A DNA stretch of 39,110 bases, from the NCBI GenBank assembly GCA_947599905.1, contig CANQFR010000006.1, positions 1 to 39,110 of the forward strand, written 5' to 3'. This document shows, one piece after another, positions 32,341 to 39,110 of this stretch. Source of the DNA: an uncultured Lachnospiraceae bacterium (GTDB lineage Bacteria > Bacillota > Clostridia > Lachnospirales > Lachnospiraceae). Each line of letters opens with the position of its first letter. Position 1 is the first letter of the stretch. A model generated the notes under the pieces. That model searched no databases and was not told the origin of the DNA. It was given only the letters and a program-made list of their open reading frames with translations. The translations under genes and the position numbers were made by a program.

Positions 32341-32369
32341 ATTATACCCAGCTCATTCAGTACCGTCAA
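32341..32369 (-). promoter_or_regulatory. Promoter of the 422-residue wall-repeat gene
   Basis: TTGACG (32364-32369) and consensus TATAAT (32341-32346) with a 17-bp spacer, about 42 bases before the ATG. Confidence 0.8.
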
Positions 32370-32458
32370 CTTAAGATATTCTTTCTTTTTCATACCATTT
32401 TCCTAAAGTGACAGTCAATACGGGCAGTGCGTCACTGGCGCTTTGCTCGTATGAAGAC

Positions 32459-32487
32459 AGGAAAATCCCGCTCATTGCGAGCGGGAT
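32459..32487 (-). terminator. Terminator of the ribosomal/alpha operon after rplQ
   Basis: A perfect 9-bp stem ATCCCGCTC/GAGCGGGAT with a 5-base loop, followed on the minus strand by TTTCCTGTCTT, 45 bases after the rplQ stop. Confidence 0.85.
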
Positions 32488-32531
32488 CATATCTGTGGCT
32501 GATTCAATTACAACTTGTCATTCTGATCCGA

Positions 32532-33068
32532 TCAAACCAGTTCGATCAGAACCATCATCGCGCCGTCGCCTTTGCGCTGGCCGATCTTGACAATTCTGGT
32601 GTAACCGCCATTGCGGTTCACATACTTGGGAGCGACCTCGTCGAACAGCTTCGCGACAATATCGGCTTCCTTCGTGTTCCTCTTACGGCCGGCCGGAGTT
32701 GTCGGGACTTCGGTTACCGGATAGAGAACCTTCAGTATCTGCCTTCTGGCATGCAGCCTGGAGGGCAGATCCTTCTTAATCTCCTTCTCGACCTCGTCGT
32801 AGACGGTCACTTTCTTGCCGTCCTTTACTTCCTTGACACGCTTGCCGTCCTTGTCCTTGCGCGGGACTTTGGCGGTCACCTTCACGGTCTCGAAGTTGTC
32901 CTTCTCCTTGACGGCCCTGGCAATCAGACCCTCGGCGATCTTACGGATCTCCTTGGCTCTGGCCTCGGTGGTAACGATCTTTCCGTGATACAAAAGAGCG
33001 GTTACCTGATTTCTGAGTAATGCCTTTCTCTGGCTGGACGTTCTGCCCAGCTTGCGATATCCTGCCAT
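32532..33068 (-). CDS. rplQ: 50S ribosomal protein L17 with internal insertion
   Basis: L17 lines the polypeptide exit tunnel rim. The conserved start [20 protein letters not shown] and end [23 protein letters not shown] are present. The protein has 178 residues against about 112-130 in most Firmicutes. The extra part (about 55-100, Lys/Val/Glu-rich, [21 protein letters not shown]) sits between [11 protein letters not shown] and the conserved LHARRQ helix. The ATG has GGAGG eight bases upstream. It is the last gene of the operon. Confidence 0.97.
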   Translation of the reverse strand: MAGYRKLGRTSSQRKALLRNQVTALLYHGKIVTTEARAKEIRKIAEGLIARAVKEKDNFETVKVTAKVPRKDKDGKRVKEVKDGKKVTVYDEVEKEIKKDLPSRLHARRQILKVLYPVTEVPTTPAGRKRNTKEADIVAKLFDEVAPKYVNRNGGYTRIVKIGQRKGDGAMMVLIELV

Positions 33069-33206
33069 GTTTTCTTCCTCCATTGATTCCGGAGAGCGGC
33101 GCTGTGCCCTTCGGTCTTACCTGCGCTGCATCTTCCTGTTAAATGTCCCACCGTTCCCCTGCTGCATCGGTCTTACGGGGGCGGCGTATATCACCGGGAC
33201 GCCAAA

Positions 33207-34166
33207 TTATTCGTCGCCGGGATTCAGCTGAAGTCCCAGTTCCTTTAACTTGGACAGAACCTCCTCCAGGGATTTCCGGCCAAGATTGCGAACCTTCATC
33301 ATATCTTCGGAAGTGCGGTTGCAAAGCTCTTCCACGGTATTGATGCCTGCGCGTTTCAGGCAGTTATAGGAACGGACGGAAAGCTCCAGTTCGTCGATGT
33401 TCATCTCGAGAACCTTCTCTTTCTCATTGTCTTCCTTCTCCACCATGACCTCGGCGGTCCTGGCGTTCTCGGACAGATCAATGAACAGATTCAGGTGCTC
33501 GCTGAGTACCTTCGCCGCAAGGCTGACCGCCTCGTCGGGCGCAAGGGTACCGTTGGTCCAGACGTCAAGCGTCAGCTTGTCATAGTCTGTCTGCTGACCC
33601 ACACGGGTATCCTCGACGGTCATATTGACACGCTCTACCGGCGTATAGATGGAGTCCACGGCAATCGCGCCGATGGGCATATCATCTTTCTTGTTCCGAT
33701 CGGCACTCACATAACCGCGGCCCTTTGAAATCGTAAGCTCCATATAGAACTTGCTGTCGGCACCGCCGCTCAAATGCGCGATCTCCTGCTCCGGATTGAT
33801 GATCTCAATATCCTGATCCGCCTGGATGTCGGCGCCTGTCACGACGCCTTCCCCTTCGAAGTCAATGTACGCTGTCTTTATCTCGTTGCTATCGCTGCTG
33901 TTCTTGATGGACAGACTCTTCACGTTCATGATGATTTCCGTCACATCCTCCTTAACGCCGGGGATGGAACTGAACTCATGCAGAACGCCGTCAATCTTCA
34001 CCTGACTCACCGCAGCACCCGGCAAGGATGAAAGCATGATTCTCCTGAGAGAATTGCCAAGTGTGGTGCCGTAGCCTCTTTCGAGCGGTTCTACTACGAA
34101 CCTTCCGTATTTCCTGTCATCAGAAATCTCTGCAATCTCGATATTGGGTTTCTCAAACTCGAACAC
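33207..34166 (-). CDS. rpoA: DNA-directed RNA polymerase subunit alpha
   Basis: RNA polymerase alpha, 319 residues. The N-terminal assembly domain has [29 protein letters not shown]; the C-terminal domain, which binds UP elements and activators, has [22 protein letters not shown] and [13 protein letters not shown] short acidic linker joins them. The start is GTG with AAGGAGG eight bases upstream. It lies between rpsD and rplQ as in other Firmicutes. Confidence 0.98.
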   Translation of the reverse strand: MFEFEKPNIEIAEISDDRKYGRFVVEPLERGYGTTLGNSLRRIMLSSLPGAAVSQVKIDGVLHEFSSIPGVKEDVTEIIMNVKSLSIKNSSDSNEIKTAYIDFEGEGVVTGADIQADQDIEIINPEQEIAHLSGGADSKFYMELTISKGRGYVSADRNKKDDMPIGAIAVDSIYTPVERVNMTVEDTRVGQQTDYDKLTLDVWTNGTLAPDEAVSLAAKVLSEHLNLFIDLSENARTAEVMVEKEDNEKEKVLEMNIDELELSVRSYNCLKRAGINTVEELCNRTSEDMMKVRNLGRKSLEEVLSKLKELGLQLNPGDE

Positions 34167-34199
34167 TCTAGCCCCTCCTTTTTGGGTATGCTCTACGGA

Positions 34200-34793
34200 T
34201 TACTTCGAGTACAACTCGACGATCAGCATCTCGTTGACCGGAACGTCGATCTCCTCTCTGGTGGGCAGCGCACTTACGGTGCCGCGCAGATTCTCGGAAT
34301 CCACGTCAAGCCACGCGGGAATCAGGCGTCCGCCGGTCGTCTCCAGAACATCCTTATATCTCTGGGAGGACTTGCACTTCTCCTTCACTTCGATCACATC
34401 GCCGGCCTTCACAAGATAGGACGGAATATTCACGCTCTTGCCGTTGACAAGAAGCTGTTTGTGATCGACGATCTGACGGGCCTCTCTTCTCGTACGGGCA
34501 AAGCCCATGCGGAAGATCACGCTGTCCAGTCTTCTCTCCAGAAGGATCATCAGGTTCTCACCGGCCTGACCTTCCATACGCTCCGCCTTCGCATAGTAAT
34601 TGCGGAACGGCTTCTCCAGCACACCGTAGATGAACTTGGCTTTCTGCTTCTCACGAAGCTGCATGCCGTACTCACTCACCTTACGGTTTGCTCTCTTTAA
34701 CTCTCTGTTTGATTTCTTGTCTATTCCTAAATAACCAGGCTCCAAACCAAGGGATCTGCATCTTTTAAGAACAGGAACTCTATCTACTGCCAC
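34200..34793 (-). CDS. rpsD: 30S ribosomal protein S4
   Basis: A primary 16S rRNA-binding protein of 197 residues. The S4 RNA-binding domain is clear ([31 protein letters not shown]). The N-terminal zinc-finger cysteines of the C+ form are missing ([18 protein letters not shown] keeps one Cys), so this is the zinc-free paralog. In several bacteria S4 represses its own operon; a binding site was not identified here. Confidence 0.97.
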   Translation of the reverse strand: MAVDRVPVLKRCRSLGLEPGYLGIDKKSNRELKRANRKVSEYGMQLREKQKAKFIYGVLEKPFRNYYAKAERMEGQAGENLMILLERRLDSVIFRMGFARTRREARQIVDHKQLLVNGKSVNIPSYLVKAGDVIEVKEKCKSSQRYKDVLETTGGRLIPAWLDVDSENLRGTVSALPTREEIDVPVNEMLIVELYSK

Positions 34794-34808
34794 TTTTCGT
34801 ACCTCCTA

Positions 34809-35210
34809 TCAGACTCTTCTACGCTTGGGCGGACGGCAGCCGTTATGCGGAACTGCGGTTACGTCCTTGATACTTGTTACTTCGATGCCGCACGCGGACA
34901 GTGCGCGGATAGCCGCCTCACGTCCTGAGCCCGGGCCCTTGACCATAACATCAACGGATTTCAGGCCATGTACGATCGCTGCCTTCGCAGCGGTTTCTGC
35001 TGCCATCTGAGCTGCATAGGGAGTAGATTTCCTTGAACCTCTAAATCCCAGACCACCGGCACTTGCCCATGACAACGCATTGCCCTGGGTATCCGTCAAC
35101 GTCACGATCGTGTTGTTGAAAGATGCCTGGATATGTGCCTGTCCGCGTTCAACGTTTTTCTTGACACGCTTTTTTGTCACTTTCTTCGCAGTGGACACTT
35201 TTTTAGCCAT
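34809..35210 (-). CDS. rpsK: 30S ribosomal protein S11
   Basis: S11, 133 residues, part of the 30S platform near the mRNA exit. Conserved stretches are [36 protein letters not shown] and the C-terminal [18 protein letters not shown]. The basic N-terminal 20 residues are a little longer than in E. coli. It lies 15 bases before rpsD. Confidence 0.98.
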   Translation of the reverse strand: MAKKVSTAKKVTKKRVKKNVERGQAHIQASFNNTIVTLTDTQGNALSWASAGGLGFRGSRKSTPYAAQMAAETAAKAAIVHGLKSVDVMVKGPGSGREAAIRALSACGIEVTSIKDVTAVPHNGCRPPKRRRV

Positions 35211-35291
35211 TTTAAACTAACCTACTTTCTTCCTGATTGCTCGAATCGCTGTTTCCTGTTTTTAAAACATGTAACGTGATTCTACGTAATA

Positions 35292-35660
35292 TTACTTCTT
35301 CTTGTTCGCCACAGTCTTCCTCGGTCCCTTGCGGGTTCTCGCGTTGTTCTTGGTATTCTGACCGCGAACCGGAAGGCTTCTTCTGTGGCGGATGCCGCGG
35401 TAGCAGCCGATTTCCTGAAGACGCTTGATGTTCATCGCGACTTCTCTGCGCAGATCGCCCTCTACCACCTGGGTATCGGCGATCACAGCGGAAATCTTAC
35501 GCACTTCATCGTCTGTCAGATCTTTGACACGGGTATCCGGGTTCACGCCGGCTTCCTTAAGGATGCGGTTAGAACTGGTACGTCCGATGCCGTAGATATA
35601 GGTCAGACCGATCTCTACACGTTTTTCCCTTGGCAAATCAACACCTGAAATACGAGCCAT
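35292..35660 (-). CDS. rpsM: 30S ribosomal protein S13
   Basis: S13, 122 residues, contacts tRNA and L5 at the head of the 30S. Diagnostic parts are [32 protein letters not shown] and the basic end [18 protein letters not shown]. An 81-base spacer without a gene separates it from rpsK. It follows rpmJ by about 33 bases. Confidence 0.98.
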   Translation of the reverse strand: MARISGVDLPREKRVEIGLTYIYGIGRTSSNRILKEAGVNPDTRVKDLTDDEVRKISAVIADTQVVEGDLRREVAMNIKRLQEIGCYRGIRHRRSLPVRGQNTKNNARTRKGPRKTVANKKK

Positions 35661-35693
35661 GTGCCTGTTACACCTCCTGTATTATTTAAAAAC

Positions 35694-35807
35694 TTAACCT
35701 TGTCTCTGTTTGTGCTTGGGGTTCTCACAGATAATCCGGATACTGCCCTTGCGCTTGATAACCTTGCATTTTTCGCAAATCGGTTTCACTGAGGATCTGA
35801 CTTTCAC
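35694..35807 (-). CDS. rpmJ: 50S ribosomal protein L36
   Basis: A 37-residue protein read directly from the minus strand: [20 protein letters not shown] at the N-terminus and an end in NPKHKQRQG. The zinc ligands Cys11, Cys14, Cys27 and His32 are present, so it is the zinc-containing form, in contrast to the zinc-free S4 in the same operon. The start is GTG with AAGGAG seven bases upstream. It has its expected place between infA and rpsM. Confidence 0.96.
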   Translation of the reverse strand: MKVRSSVKPICEKCKVIKRKGSIRIICENPKHKQRQG

Positions 35808-35879
35808 GGTAATTCTCCTTTCTCCCCTGTCCGGGTGCAGAGCATACTTCACCCATTACTTCAACAAAGTCGCCATAAT

Positions 35880-35908
35880 AGTATAGCACTTTGTTTTCGG
35901 GAAAGCAA
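35880..35908 (-). promoter_or_regulatory. Internal promoter before rpmJ
   Basis: TTGCTT (35903-35908) and extended -10 TGCTATACT (hexamer 35880-35885) with a 17-bp spacer, in the 146-base gap between infA and rpmJ. It would allow rpmJ-rpsM-rpsK-rpsD-rpoA-rplQ to be transcribed separately. Confidence 0.7.
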
Positions 35909-35953
35909 GCATTTTTTTCATTTTTAGGGCTTCGCCCGGCAGTTTCGCCGACC

Positions 35954-36172
35954 TTACTTATCCCTCCAGATGATTCGGCCTTTCGTCAGGTCGTACGGAG
36001 ACATCTCCAGAGTGACACGGTCTCCCGGCAGGATCTTGATGTAGTTCATCCGAAGCTTGCCGCTGATGTGAGCCAGCACCTGGTGCCCGTTCTCCAGCTT
36101 CACCTGAAACATGGCATTGGGAAGTTTCTCAACAACAACTCCCTCGATCTCAATTACGTCCGCCTTAGACAT
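35954..36172 (-). CDS. infA: Translation initiation factor IF-1
   Basis: IF-1, 72 residues, a single S1/OB-fold that blocks the A site during initiation. The sequence is the standard one: [36 protein letters not shown] and [13 protein letters not shown]. It follows map after 39 bases. The small KOW-domain gene found between map and infA in some relatives is absent. Confidence 0.98.
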   Translation of the reverse strand: MSKADVIEIEGVVVEKLPNAMFQVKLENGHQVLAHISGKLRMNYIKILPGDRVTLEMSPYDLTKGRIIWRDK

Positions 36173-36211
36173 ACGGTTTTCTCCTCCCTTGAGGCTGACA
36201 CTTAGTTGCTC

Positions 36212-36976
36212 TTAAAGCCCTTCTGACGACAGCGACAGAATCTCCGGGCCGTTCTCACAGATCAGAATCGTGTTCTCATAATGGGCGGACAGGGAGCCGT
36301 CCCGCGTCACCACGGTCCAGCCATCGTCCAGCCAGTCCACATCCGGCTTTCCCGCATTGATCATCGGTTCCACCGCCAGTGTCATGCCCGCGCGCAGCCG
36401 TATGCCGCGCATCCTTCTTGCAAAGTTCGGCACCTCAGGGTCTTCATGCAGATGGCTGCCGATCCCGTGACCAACCAGATCACGGACCACGCCATAGCCG
36501 AACTTCTCTGCGTAAGCCTGAATATGCGAGGAGATATCATTCAAATGATTGCCAACTTTTGCATATTTAATCCCTTCGAAGAAACATTCCCGCGTAACCG
36601 CTATCAGTTTCTCCGCCTCCGGACTGATCAGGCCGACGGCGTGGGTCCGGGCCGCATCGGAATGATAACCCTTGTAAATGACGCCGGCATCCAGACTGAC
36701 AATATCGCCTTCCCTGAGGATTCTCTTTTTGCTGGGAATCCCATGGACCACCTCGCCGTTTACCGACACACAGATGGAAGCGGGGTACCCATTGTAGTTC
36801 TTAAAAGAAGGAATGCAATGGTAGCTGCGGATGATCTCTTCGCCCAGACGGTCGATCTCCCCGGTAGATATCCCCGGTCTGACCGCCTTTTCAAGCTCCT
36901 CGTGCGTCTTCGCCAGAATCCTTCCGGCCTGACGCATCAATTCAATCTCATGCGCCGACTTGACAGTAACTGCCAT
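36212..36976 (-). CDS. map: Type I methionine aminopeptidase
   Basis: Removes the initiator methionine from nascent proteins. The 254-residue protein shows the five metal ligands of the family: the two Asp in VSLDAG and SDAARTHAVG, His in LVGHGIGSHLHEDP, and Glu in AVEPMIN and HYENTILI. There is no N-terminal extension. The gene begins three bases after the adk stop, so the two are translationally close. Confidence 0.98.
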   Translation of the reverse strand: MAVTVKSAHEIELMRQAGRILAKTHEELEKAVRPGISTGEIDRLGEEIIRSYHCIPSFKNYNGYPASICVSVNGEVVHGIPSKKRILREGDIVSLDAGVIYKGYHSDAARTHAVGLISPEAEKLIAVTRECFFEGIKYAKVGNHLNDISSHIQAYAEKFGYGVVRDLVGHGIGSHLHEDPEVPNFARRMRGIRLRAGMTLAVEPMINAGKPDVDWLDDGWTVVTRDGSLSAHYENTILICENGPEILSLSSEGL

Positions 36977-36979
36977 CTG

Positions 36980-37624
36980 TTATGCCCCCAGAATCTCCAC
37001 AATATCGGCAAAGACCCTGTTCAGCTCCTGCGTGCCGTCCACTTCCTTCAGAACGCCGGCCTTCTGATAATAATCGATCAGCGGCTGGGTCTGCTCATGA
37101 TAGACAGACAGACGGTTCTTCACGGTTTCAGGCTTGTCATCGTCGCGGAGCACCAGGGCACTGCCGCAGACATCGCAGACGCCTTCCGCCTTGGGCGGAT
37201 TGAACTGCACATGATAGGTTGCACCGCAGCTCAGGCAGGCACGCCGGCCGCCCATGCGGGTGATGATATTCTCATCGGGGACATCGACATTAATTGCATA
37301 GTCAATCGCTTCTCCCCGTTCCGACAAAGCCGCTGTCAGACTTTCCGCCTGCGGAATGGTTCTCGGGAATCCGTCCAGAACATAGCCCTTCGCGCAGTCA
37401 TCCGCCTTGATGCGATCCATCAGCATGCCGATCGTGATCTCATCGGGAACCAGTTTGCCCTGGTCCATGAAGGTCTTGGCCTTCATTCCCAGCTCTGTAC
37501 CGCCCTTAATGTTCGCACGGAAAATATCCCCCGTGGAAATGTGCGGAATGCCATACTTCTCAGCAATCTTCTTCGCCTGCGTCCCTTTTCCTGCTCCGGG
37601 AGCGCCTAACATGATGATCTTCAT
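36980..37624 (-). CDS. adk: Adenylate kinase
   Basis: Converts ATP and AMP to two ADP. The long form of 214 residues: P-loop [13 protein letters not shown]-site GFPRTIPQ, and a LID with four cysteines (CLSCGATYH and CDVCGSAL) that bind structural zinc, as in Gram-positive adenylate kinases. I chose MKIIML with AAGGAGG eight bases upstream; a GTG six codons earlier would consume the RBS. It is separated from secY by a 158-base spacer with two hairpins. Confidence 0.98.
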   Translation of the reverse strand: MKIIMLGAPGAGKGTQAKKIAEKYGIPHISTGDIFRANIKGGTELGMKAKTFMDQGKLVPDEITIGMLMDRIKADDCAKGYVLDGFPRTIPQAESLTAALSERGEAIDYAINVDVPDENIITRMGGRRACLSCGATYHVQFNPPKAEGVCDVCGSALVLRDDDKPETVKNRLSVYHEQTQPLIDYYQKAGVLKEVDGTQELNRVFADIVEILGA

Positions 37625-37659
37625 ACGGTCGTCCTCCTTCACCTTGATATCGCTGCGGC

Positions 37660-37754
37660 GTCCCGCCCCGCGGGACTGTCCGGGTTAAAACACAGCGTTA
37701 CTGATATCATGAGACGTAATGAGAAGAAAGGCAGCCTGAGCCTTCCTTCTCATT
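37660..37754 (-). other. Two hairpins in the secY-adk spacer
   Basis: A 15-bp stem (arms 37718-37732 and 37740-37754, one G-U pair, 7-base loop) lies soon after the secY stop. A 7-bp GC stem GTCCCGC/GCGGGAC (37660-37676) lies before the adk RBS. Neither is followed by a T-run, so attenuation or mRNA processing is more likely than full termination. Confidence 0.6.
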
Positions 37755-37782
37755 CTGTACAATGCGCCATGCAAATCTCCGC

Positions 37783-39099
37783 CTAGTCGTTTAAGAAGCC
37801 ACGATAATTGCGGACCAGCATCTGCGACTCGATCGCATTCAGCGTTTCCAAAACAACACCGACGATAATGATCAGCGACGTGCCCGCGAAGGACAGCCGG
37901 CTGATATTGAACAGTCCCGACACAATAATCGGAATGATGCAGACAATGATCAGGCCGATCGCACCGATAAACACGATGTAGTTCAGGATCCCGTTCAGGT
38001 ATTCGCTGGTCGGTTTGCCGGGACGGATGCCCGGGATAAAGCCGCCCTGCTTCTTGATATTATTGGCCACTTCAAGCGGATTGAAGGTGATGGACGTATA
38101 GAAATACGCGAACACCACAATCAGCACCAGATAAATGACCAAGCCGATGGAGTACACCGGCTGATCCGGCCTGAACCACATATTGGAGTTCAGGGTCTGC
38201 AGGATCCTGCCGCCGATGCTGTTATAGTTCACATTGAAAAACTGCGAAATCACCACCGGGAGGGACATGATGGATGATGCGAAGATCACCGGGATAACGC
38301 CGGCCGTGTTGACCTTCAGCGGGATGTTGGAGGAACGGCCTCCGACCATCCTTCTGCCCTGCATCTTCTGGGAATACTGCACCGGAATTCTCCGGACCGC
38401 ATCCTGAAGAATGATGACAAACACCACCATCGCCACGATCAGCGCCAGGATGATGATCACTGTTACGATCGCCACCGGCACGTTCTTGCCGGAAAGGAAA
38501 CGGGTGTACAGCGTGTTGATGTCATCCGGCAGACTGGAGATGATGTTGAAGAGCAGTACGACGGAAATTCCGTTGCCCACACCGTTCTCCGTGATCCGCT
38601 CGCCGATCCACATAAGGAAGGCGCTGCCTGCGGTCATTGCCGCAATGGCTACAATCACGCTGCCCACGTTATAGTTGACCAGAAGACCCTGGCCGCCGAA
38701 CCCGATGGCCATACCGCCGGATTCCAGAAGCGCCAGTCCAACCGTCAGATAGCGGGTGAACTCCGCAATCTTCTTGCGGCCGTCTTCACCTTCCCGCTGC
38801 ATCTCTTCGAGCTTGGGGATCGCAATGGTCATTAACTGCATAATGATCGAGGATGTGATATACGGGGTAATGCTTAATGCCAGGATGGACATGTTGGAAA
38901 ATGATCCACCGGTCATCGCATTAAAAAATCCAAAAGCGTCCGTTGTCTGACTGGCAAAAAAGTCCGCAAAATAACTTGTGTTTACCCCCGGTACCGGCAG
39001 CTGCGATCCGAAGCGGATCACGACCAGCATCAAAAACGTGTAAAGTATTTTATTTCGGATTTCTTTTATACGAAACGCATCTCGGAATGTTTTCCACAT
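37783..39099 (-). CDS. secY: Protein translocase subunit SecY
   Basis: The central channel of the Sec translocon, 438 residues with ten membrane helices. Diagnostic features are the start RIKEIRNKILYTFLMLVVIR, the plug-region PVPGVN, LSITPYITSSIIMQL, the cytoplasmic loop RRIPVQYSQK and the end ESQMLVRNYRGFL. The gene is complete; the ATG is 11 bases from the window edge with GGTGAT upstream. Its position before adk marks it as the downstream half of the spc operon. Confidence 0.98.
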   Translation of the reverse strand: MWKTFRDAFRIKEIRNKILYTFLMLVVIRFGSQLPVPGVNTSYFADFFASQTTDAFGFFNAMTGGSFSNMSILALSITPYITSSIIMQLMTIAIPKLEEMQREGEDGRKKIAEFTRYLTVGLALLESGGMAIGFGGQGLLVNYNVGSVIVAIAAMTAGSAFLMWIGERITENGVGNGISVVLLFNIISSLPDDINTLYTRFLSGKNVPVAIVTVIIILALIVAMVVFVIILQDAVRRIPVQYSQKMQGRRMVGGRSSNIPLKVNTAGVIPVIFASSIMSLPVVISQFFNVNYNSIGGRILQTLNSNMWFRPDQPVYSIGLVIYLVLIVVFAYFYTSITFNPLEVANNIKKQGGFIPGIRPGKPTSEYLNGILNYIVFIGAIGLIIVCIIPIIVSGLFNISRLSFAGTSLIIIVGVVLETLNAIESQMLVRNYRGFLND

Positions 39100-39110
39100 A
39101 TTAAATCACC

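Overview
The window is bacterial chromosome with moderately high GC, tight gene spacing and AGGAGG-type ribosome binding sites. The secY-adk-map-infA-rpmJ-rpsM-rpsK-rpsD-rpoA-rplQ order, the ecfA1-ecfA2-ecfT-truA-rplM-rpsI block, choline-binding-type wall repeats, an S8 (Csp-like) peptidase and a TldD/TldE pair together point to a Gram-positive member of the Clostridia, most likely Lachnospiraceae. The species cannot be told from the sequence. I saw no tRNA, rRNA, CRISPR array, transposase, integrase or phage gene.

Layout. (1) 1-4.9 kb: an S8 subtilisin-like peptidase on the plus strand converges with a two-gene protease operon, HtrA then a ClpX-type unfoldase. (2) 5.0-16.2 kb: a minus-strand cell-surface glycan cluster, read from 16.1 kb downward. 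It holds a sugar epimerase/dehydratase fused to a C-methyltransferase, a zinc alcohol dehydrogenase of the Thermoanaerobacter secondary-ADH type, a polyprenyl-phosphate-type GT2, a double-domain GT2, another GT2, a polyprenyl glycosylphosphotransferase and an LCP ligase. No flippase or polymerase is present. (3) 16.3-19.4 kb: two secreted wall-repeat proteins flank two small coiled-coil genes. (4) 19.4-25.6 kb: operon tldD - tldE - translational GTPase fused to a YacP/Rae1-like NYN nuclease - greA. (5) 25.6-26.0 kb: a palindromic, repeat-rich spacer. (6) 26.0-30.8 kb: rpsI, rplM, truA, ecfT, ecfA2, ecfA1. (7) 31.0-32.3 kb: a third wall-repeat protein with its own promoter and terminator, sitting between ecfA1 and rplQ. 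(8) 32.5-39.1 kb: the end of the large ribosomal-protein/alpha operon, from secY to rplQ, closed by a clear terminator.

How the genes fit together. The glycan cluster can make an unusual sugar, assemble repeat units on undecaprenyl phosphate and attach the polymer to the wall through LCP. The wall-repeat proteins on both sides could be ligands of such a polymer, but that is inference. The most unusual object is the 979-residue protein at 19894-22833. It joins a complete EF-G/TetM-like GTPase to an NYN nuclease domain whose free-standing relative (Rae1/YacP) cuts mRNA on the ribosome. Its operon partners are a peptidase pair (TldD/TldE) and a GreA-type RNA polymerase factor, so a ribosome-linked RNA or peptide quality-control module is a reasonable hypothesis to test.
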